Shown: piece by piece, positions 6,639-9,365 of the stretch
How the letters are laid out: every line of letters starts with the position of its first letter
Numbering within the stretch: position 1 is the stretch's first letter
DNA from: Actinomycetes bacterium
Lineage (GTDB): Bacteria > Actinomycetota > Acidimicrobiia > Acidimicrobiales > Acidimicrobiaceae
Assembly (NCBI GenBank): GCA_021792075.1
Contig: JAJYVK010000038.1
Coordinates: 1-9,365 of the forward strand
Direction: 5' to 3'
DNA length: 9,365 nucleotides
Notes under the pieces: generated by a model
Database searches by the model: none
What the model was told of the DNA's origin: nothing
What the model saw: only the letters and a program-made list of their open reading frames with translations
Program-made: the position numbers and the translations under genes

Positions 6639-8093
6639 ATGCGCACCCAGGAGCACATCGGTGATCCGGCCGATGAAGCCGCGGCACGCGACGTCATAGC
6701 CAGACTTGATCGACTCGGTTCGTGGCCATTGCCTTACGCCTATCTCATCATCATCGGAATAGGCTTTTTGTTCACATTTTTCGATATCTTCGATATCAAC
6801 GTCTCATTCATCCAGACCTGCGTCGCCCTTAGACCGGGGTGTACGCCAGAGACCGCGCTGTCGTCGCTTTCGCTGCCAGTCTTTCTAAACGTTGTGGGAT
6901 ATGTCGTAGGAACCCTGGTCCTCAGCCCGATTTCTGATCGAATCGGCCGCAGGAACATGCTTCTCGTAACCATGCTCATAACCGCCGTCGGGTCGCTTTA
7001 CACTGCGTTTACTCCCGACTACACGAACTTCATCATCGCCCGAATAGTAACCGGAATTGGAATAGGCGCGGACCTGGCCGTGGTCAACACCTACATAGGA
7101 GAGATCGCTCCCTCGAGATCCCGTGCGCGATTTACATCGATCATCTTCATAAACTCGGCATTAGGTGCGTTCTTTGCGATATGGCTAGGCCTTCTTCTGA
7201 CGCAACCTTCGTCCCCTTGGCCAACCGGCCTTCCTTTCGCACTGGCGAGCAAGTCCTTTTCCGACGGGTGGAGGTACCTCTACGGAATTGGAGCTCTGCT
7301 GGCCTTGATCGGAATCTTCATTCGATTTGAGCTGCCTGAGTCTCCGCGATGGCTAGTCGGCCAGGGCAAAATCGAAAAAGCGAAGGCGATCGTGCAAAAG
7401 ATGGAATCCGTCACTGAAAGAAGAGGCGAGACGCTCGCACCGGTCATGCCCTCGGTTGCAATCGAGAGCAAGCAGATCGCTAAGAACCCGTACTCCGAGA
7501 TCTTCACAAATCCCCTCTACGTGCGCAGGTTCGTTATAATGGTCCTCACCTGGCTGATCGGGTATGTGACCGTCTACTCATTCGCTGCAGGATTCACCTC
7601 TGTGCTGACGTCGATTCACTACCCGCCTCCGGAGGCAGGGGTCATTGTGGCCGTAGGTACAATCGGCTTCATTATCGGCTGCCTCATCACCTCCACCTGG
7701 GGGGACTCCATAGAGAGGAAGTACTGGCTCCCGATCAGCGCGGTCATCACTCTTATTGGTGGAATCTTGATCGCGACCGCGGGAACGGACCTAACCATGA
7801 GCTTTATCGGTTCGGGAGTGGTCTTTTTGGGATTCAACCTATGGGTATCACCGACTTACGCCCTCTCGGCGGAGTGCTTCCCTAGCCGGGCCAGGACAAC
7901 CGGATTCGGACTCGTCGACGGCTTCGGACACATCGGTGGAGGCATTGGAATCCTAGTCATTGCTCCGCTGGTACCAAAGATGTCACCGACAGGCGCTTTG
8001 TTGCTGATCTGTGCATTTTTGATCGTTGCAGCAGGACTCGTGCAGCTTTCCCCAGCCACGAAAGGCAAAGACCTGGAGGAGGTCTCTCCGTAA
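6639..8093 (+). CDS. MFS transporter, sugar-porter / NiaP-like type
   Basis: A 484-residue inner-membrane transporter with 12 predicted helices (roughly 32-58, 78-98, 107-125, 130-152, 165-187, 213-231, then 296-320, 333-353, 363-381, 386-405, 423-445, 450-470). Motif A appears as SDRIGRR (99-105) in the first cytoplasmic loop. The sugar-porter-type signature PESPRWL is at 233-239, before the long central loop, and ECFPSRARTTGFG is at 412-424. TM1 holds acidic residues Asp49 and Asp52 (FFDIFDI), as in proton-coupled organic acid and niacin porters. The TM1-TM2 loop has two cysteines (61, 68) that could pair outside the cell. Import of an organic substrate for the adjacent Mo hydroxylase is inferred from the shared control region with iclR. 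The substrate cannot be read from sequence. A terminator follows 21 nt after the stop. Confidence 0.9.
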   Translation: MRTQEHIGDPADEAAARDVIARLDRLGSWPLPYAYLIIIGIGFLFTFFDIFDINVSFIQTCVALRPGCTPETALSSLSLPVFLNVVGYVVGTLVLSPISDRIGRRNMLLVTMLITAVGSLYTAFTPDYTNFIIARIVTGIGIGADLAVVNTYIGEIAPSRSRARFTSIIFINSALGAFFAIWLGLLLTQPSSPWPTGLPFALASKSFSDGWRYLYGIGALLALIGIFIRFELPESPRWLVGQGKIEKAKAIVQKMESVTERRGETLAPVMPSVAIESKQIAKNPYSEIFTNPLYVRRFVIMVLTWLIGYVTVYSFAAGFTSVLTSIHYPPPEAGVIVAVGTIGFIIGCLITSTWGDSIERKYWLPISAVITLIGGILIATAGTDLTMSFIGSGVVFLGFNLWVSPTYALSAECFPSRARTTGFGLVDGFGHIGGGIGILVIAPLVPKMSPTGALLLICAFLIVAAGLVQLSPATKGKDLEEVSP

Positions 8094-8114
8094 CACTTTC
8101 TAACAGCAACTACG

Positions 8115-8146
8115 ACAACTGCCCCCAGATAACTGGGGGCAGTTGT
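8115..8146 (+). terminator. Perfect 14-bp hairpin terminator after the MFS gene
   Basis: The arms ACAACTGCCCCCAG (8115-8128) and CTGGGGGCAGTTGT (8133-8146) pair without mismatch across an ATAA loop, with a moderately T-rich tail (GTTTCTC) on the plus strand. It sits between convergent genes (MFS ends 8093, ctaA ends 8215) and could also stop ctaA transcripts, although its minus-strand tail lacks a T run. Confidence 0.85.
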
Positions 8147-8214
8147 GTTTCTCAGCCAAAAAAGCGGCTCGAGTTGTACGATCTGGGAGCGGTATTGTCA
8201 TACTTTGTTCAGAC

Positions 8215-9162
8215 TCAAGATAAAGGCGATGGCACCGAAAAATCGTCAACCGAAATAGATCCGACGGAAACCTCAGCTACCAAAACGGACCAAAGCGCGG
8301 CAGCCAAAGCAAGATGCACATCAGCGAGTGCATCGGGTGCCTTGGTGATTGCCACAACCGCACCTGCTGCGATCTGGATTACCAGCAGGACAAGCGAGGT
8401 CCAAGCCAAGCCGTTCTGAGCGCGTCCGACAGCCCTTGAACGAAGGACCCTTACCAGATGGACCAGAACGACGATCGTTCCGATCAAGACGATGCCGCGA
8501 TGGATGAGCTGAAGATCAACAAGGCCACCCTGGGCCCGAGAGCCAATACAGAGCGGCCAGGAAGGACACGCCTGTTCTGCACCGCCGTCGACGACAAGAG
8601 ATCCGGAGATGAGAACCAGGAAAATAGAGGCTAGAGACCAAATTGCCATCTGATCAACACTGCGGAAAGGGCTCCAGACACCGTCTCGGCCGATAAATGC
8701 TCTAACAGTCGTCACGGTTACGACGGCCAGGAAGAGCAGTCCGACTATCAAATGAAGAGCCACCGTTGCCGGAGCGTTGTTGGTGAAAACCGTAATCGCA
8801 CCAAGAACGATCTGAACGATGATTACGCCCACCCCTGCCCCAGCCAGCGCCCTCAGGTGGATCGCCCTACGCCCGGCCCGCCAAACCACCGCCGCAACTG
8901 CGCAGATAAGTATCGTCACTATGGTTGCGAGGTAGCGATGTGACTGTTCGAGCAGCGGATGAAGATGATCGATCGGGCCGATCTGGCCCGAACAGAGCGG
9001 CCATCCTTTGCATCCCATGCCAGACTCAGTGACACGGACCGTGCTTCCAAGCACGATAAGCAGGTAAGTTGCTATCAGAGTGACAAGCGTGAGAGCTCTA
9101 AGCGTACGGTCGATGGGATCTTTGTCATCGCTCAGGGCGGATCTGCTGTTAAGTGTGTTCAT
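8215..9162 (-). CDS. ctaA: Heme A synthase (CtaA/Cox15 family)
   Basis: A 315-residue membrane protein that would oxidise the C8 methyl group of heme O to make heme A for aa3-type cytochrome oxidase. Eight helices are visible (about 22-42, 78-96, 106-126, 134-153, 172-192, 219-240, 252-272, 280-298) in two homologous four-helix halves. Conserved features are GSTVRVTESGMGC (39-51), Glu72 and His75 in EQSHRY, His137, His221 in QLIHRG and His283 in DVHLAL, giving the four heme-ligand histidines. Two cysteine pairs, Cys51/Cys57 and Cys199/Cys205, both in a C-x5-C setting ending WPLC, match the Bacillus-type enzyme. Length is normal. It has no clear Shine-Dalgarno, and the promoter -10 lies 7 nt before the ATG. 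It converges on the MFS gene and looks unrelated to the dehydrogenase cluster. Confidence 0.95.
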   Translation of the reverse strand: MNTLNSRSALSDDKDPIDRTLRALTLVTLIATYLLIVLGSTVRVTESGMGCKGWPLCSGQIGPIDHLHPLLEQSHRYLATIVTILICAVAAVVWRAGRRAIHLRALAGAGVGVIIVQIVLGAITVFTNNAPATVALHLIVGLLFLAVVTVTTVRAFIGRDGVWSPFRSVDQMAIWSLASIFLVLISGSLVVDGGAEQACPSWPLCIGSRAQGGLVDLQLIHRGIVLIGTIVVLVHLVRVLRSRAVGRAQNGLAWTSLVLLVIQIAAGAVVAITKAPDALADVHLALAAALWSVLVAEVSVGSISVDDFSVPSPLS

Positions 9163-9365
9163 CGGCTATAACCTATCTGTTCAGCCGAATTCCCGCCAAA
9201 TCGATCAGTTGCAGACCCGTCCGAACTCCGGGTACTTGCTCGCTACAACGCCTGTCAGGTGCCACGCCCATCTAGAGGGCTACCGAGACCGGCTCTTTTG
9301 TTTGTCTCGGAAAGCTCCATCCCTGCCTTGATTTACTTGGCTTGGAAGGAACTCTACAAATCGAA
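9163..9365. other. Intergenic region upstream of ctaA, no supported gene
   Basis: No open frame with family-like sequence is recognisable here. It holds the ctaA promoter near its left end and one perfect 7-bp inverted repeat, CCGAGAC (9283-9289) and GTCTCGG (9304-9310), with a 14-nt T-rich loop. The repeat could be an operator or a weak stem; I see no further evidence for its role. Confidence 0.4.
9170..9199 (-). promoter_or_regulatory. Predicted ctaA promoter, leaderless type
   Basis: On the minus strand, TTGGCG (9199-9194), an 18-nt spacer and TAGGTT (9175-9170, fitting the actinobacterial TAnnnT) are followed by 7 nt and the ATG at 9162. The layout matches the iclR promoter in this window and would place the transcript start at the ATG. 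The -35 matches TTGACA at only four of six positions. Confidence 0.45.

Noticed and set aside
9283..9310. Inverted repeat CCGAGAC...GTCTCGG as a terminator
   Set aside because: The 7-bp stem has a 14-nt loop, no T run follows it on either strand, and no gene is seen ending there.
9080..9331. Plus-strand open frame over the ctaA start and its upstream region
   Set aside because: Overlaps the ctaA N-terminus and promoter, with no domain and no ribosome site.

Overview
The window comes from a bacterium, probably an actinobacterium with mid-50s % GC. Supporting signs are a CtaA-type heme A synthase with paired cysteines and two genes whose best promoters put the -10 box exactly 7 nt before the ATG (the leaderless arrangement common in actinobacteria). 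An acidimicrobial relative is possible, but this is a guess without a database search. No tRNA, rRNA, CRISPR array, insertion sequence or phage gene is visible.

Positions 1-5424 (minus strand) hold a tightly packed operon for a three-subunit molybdenum hydroxylase of the xanthine dehydrogenase / CO dehydrogenase family: small 2Fe-2S subunit (coxS), large Mo subunit (coxL), FAD subunit (coxM), then the maturation pair coxD (MoxR-type AAA+ ATPase) and coxE (VWA/MIDAS protein, cut by the left edge). The S-L-M order and the AYRGAGR active-site motif both mark this as a 'form II' CoxL-type enzyme. It lacks the active-site cysteine that holds copper in true aerobic CO dehydrogenase, so its substrate is unknown and the name 'CO dehydrogenase' should be treated as a family label.

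Positions 5425-8146 hold the likely control and uptake part. An IclR-family regulator (minus strand, directly upstream of coxS) is divergent from a 12-TM major facilitator transporter (plus strand). Their shared control region has face-to-face promoters and nested inverted repeats that look like an IclR operator. One half-site sequence recurs just upstream of coxS. The simplest reading is a substrate-responsive module: the MFS protein imports a small organic compound, the Mo enzyme hydroxylates it, CoxDE mature the enzyme, and IclR senses the compound. An N-heteroaromatic or aromatic acid would fit, but nothing in the window fixes the substrate.

Positions 8115-8146 are a perfect 14-bp hairpin terminator between convergent genes. 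Positions 8215-9162 (minus strand) encode heme A synthase (ctaA), a respiratory housekeeping gene that appears unrelated to the cluster. The last ~200 bases hold its promoter and no gene I can support.
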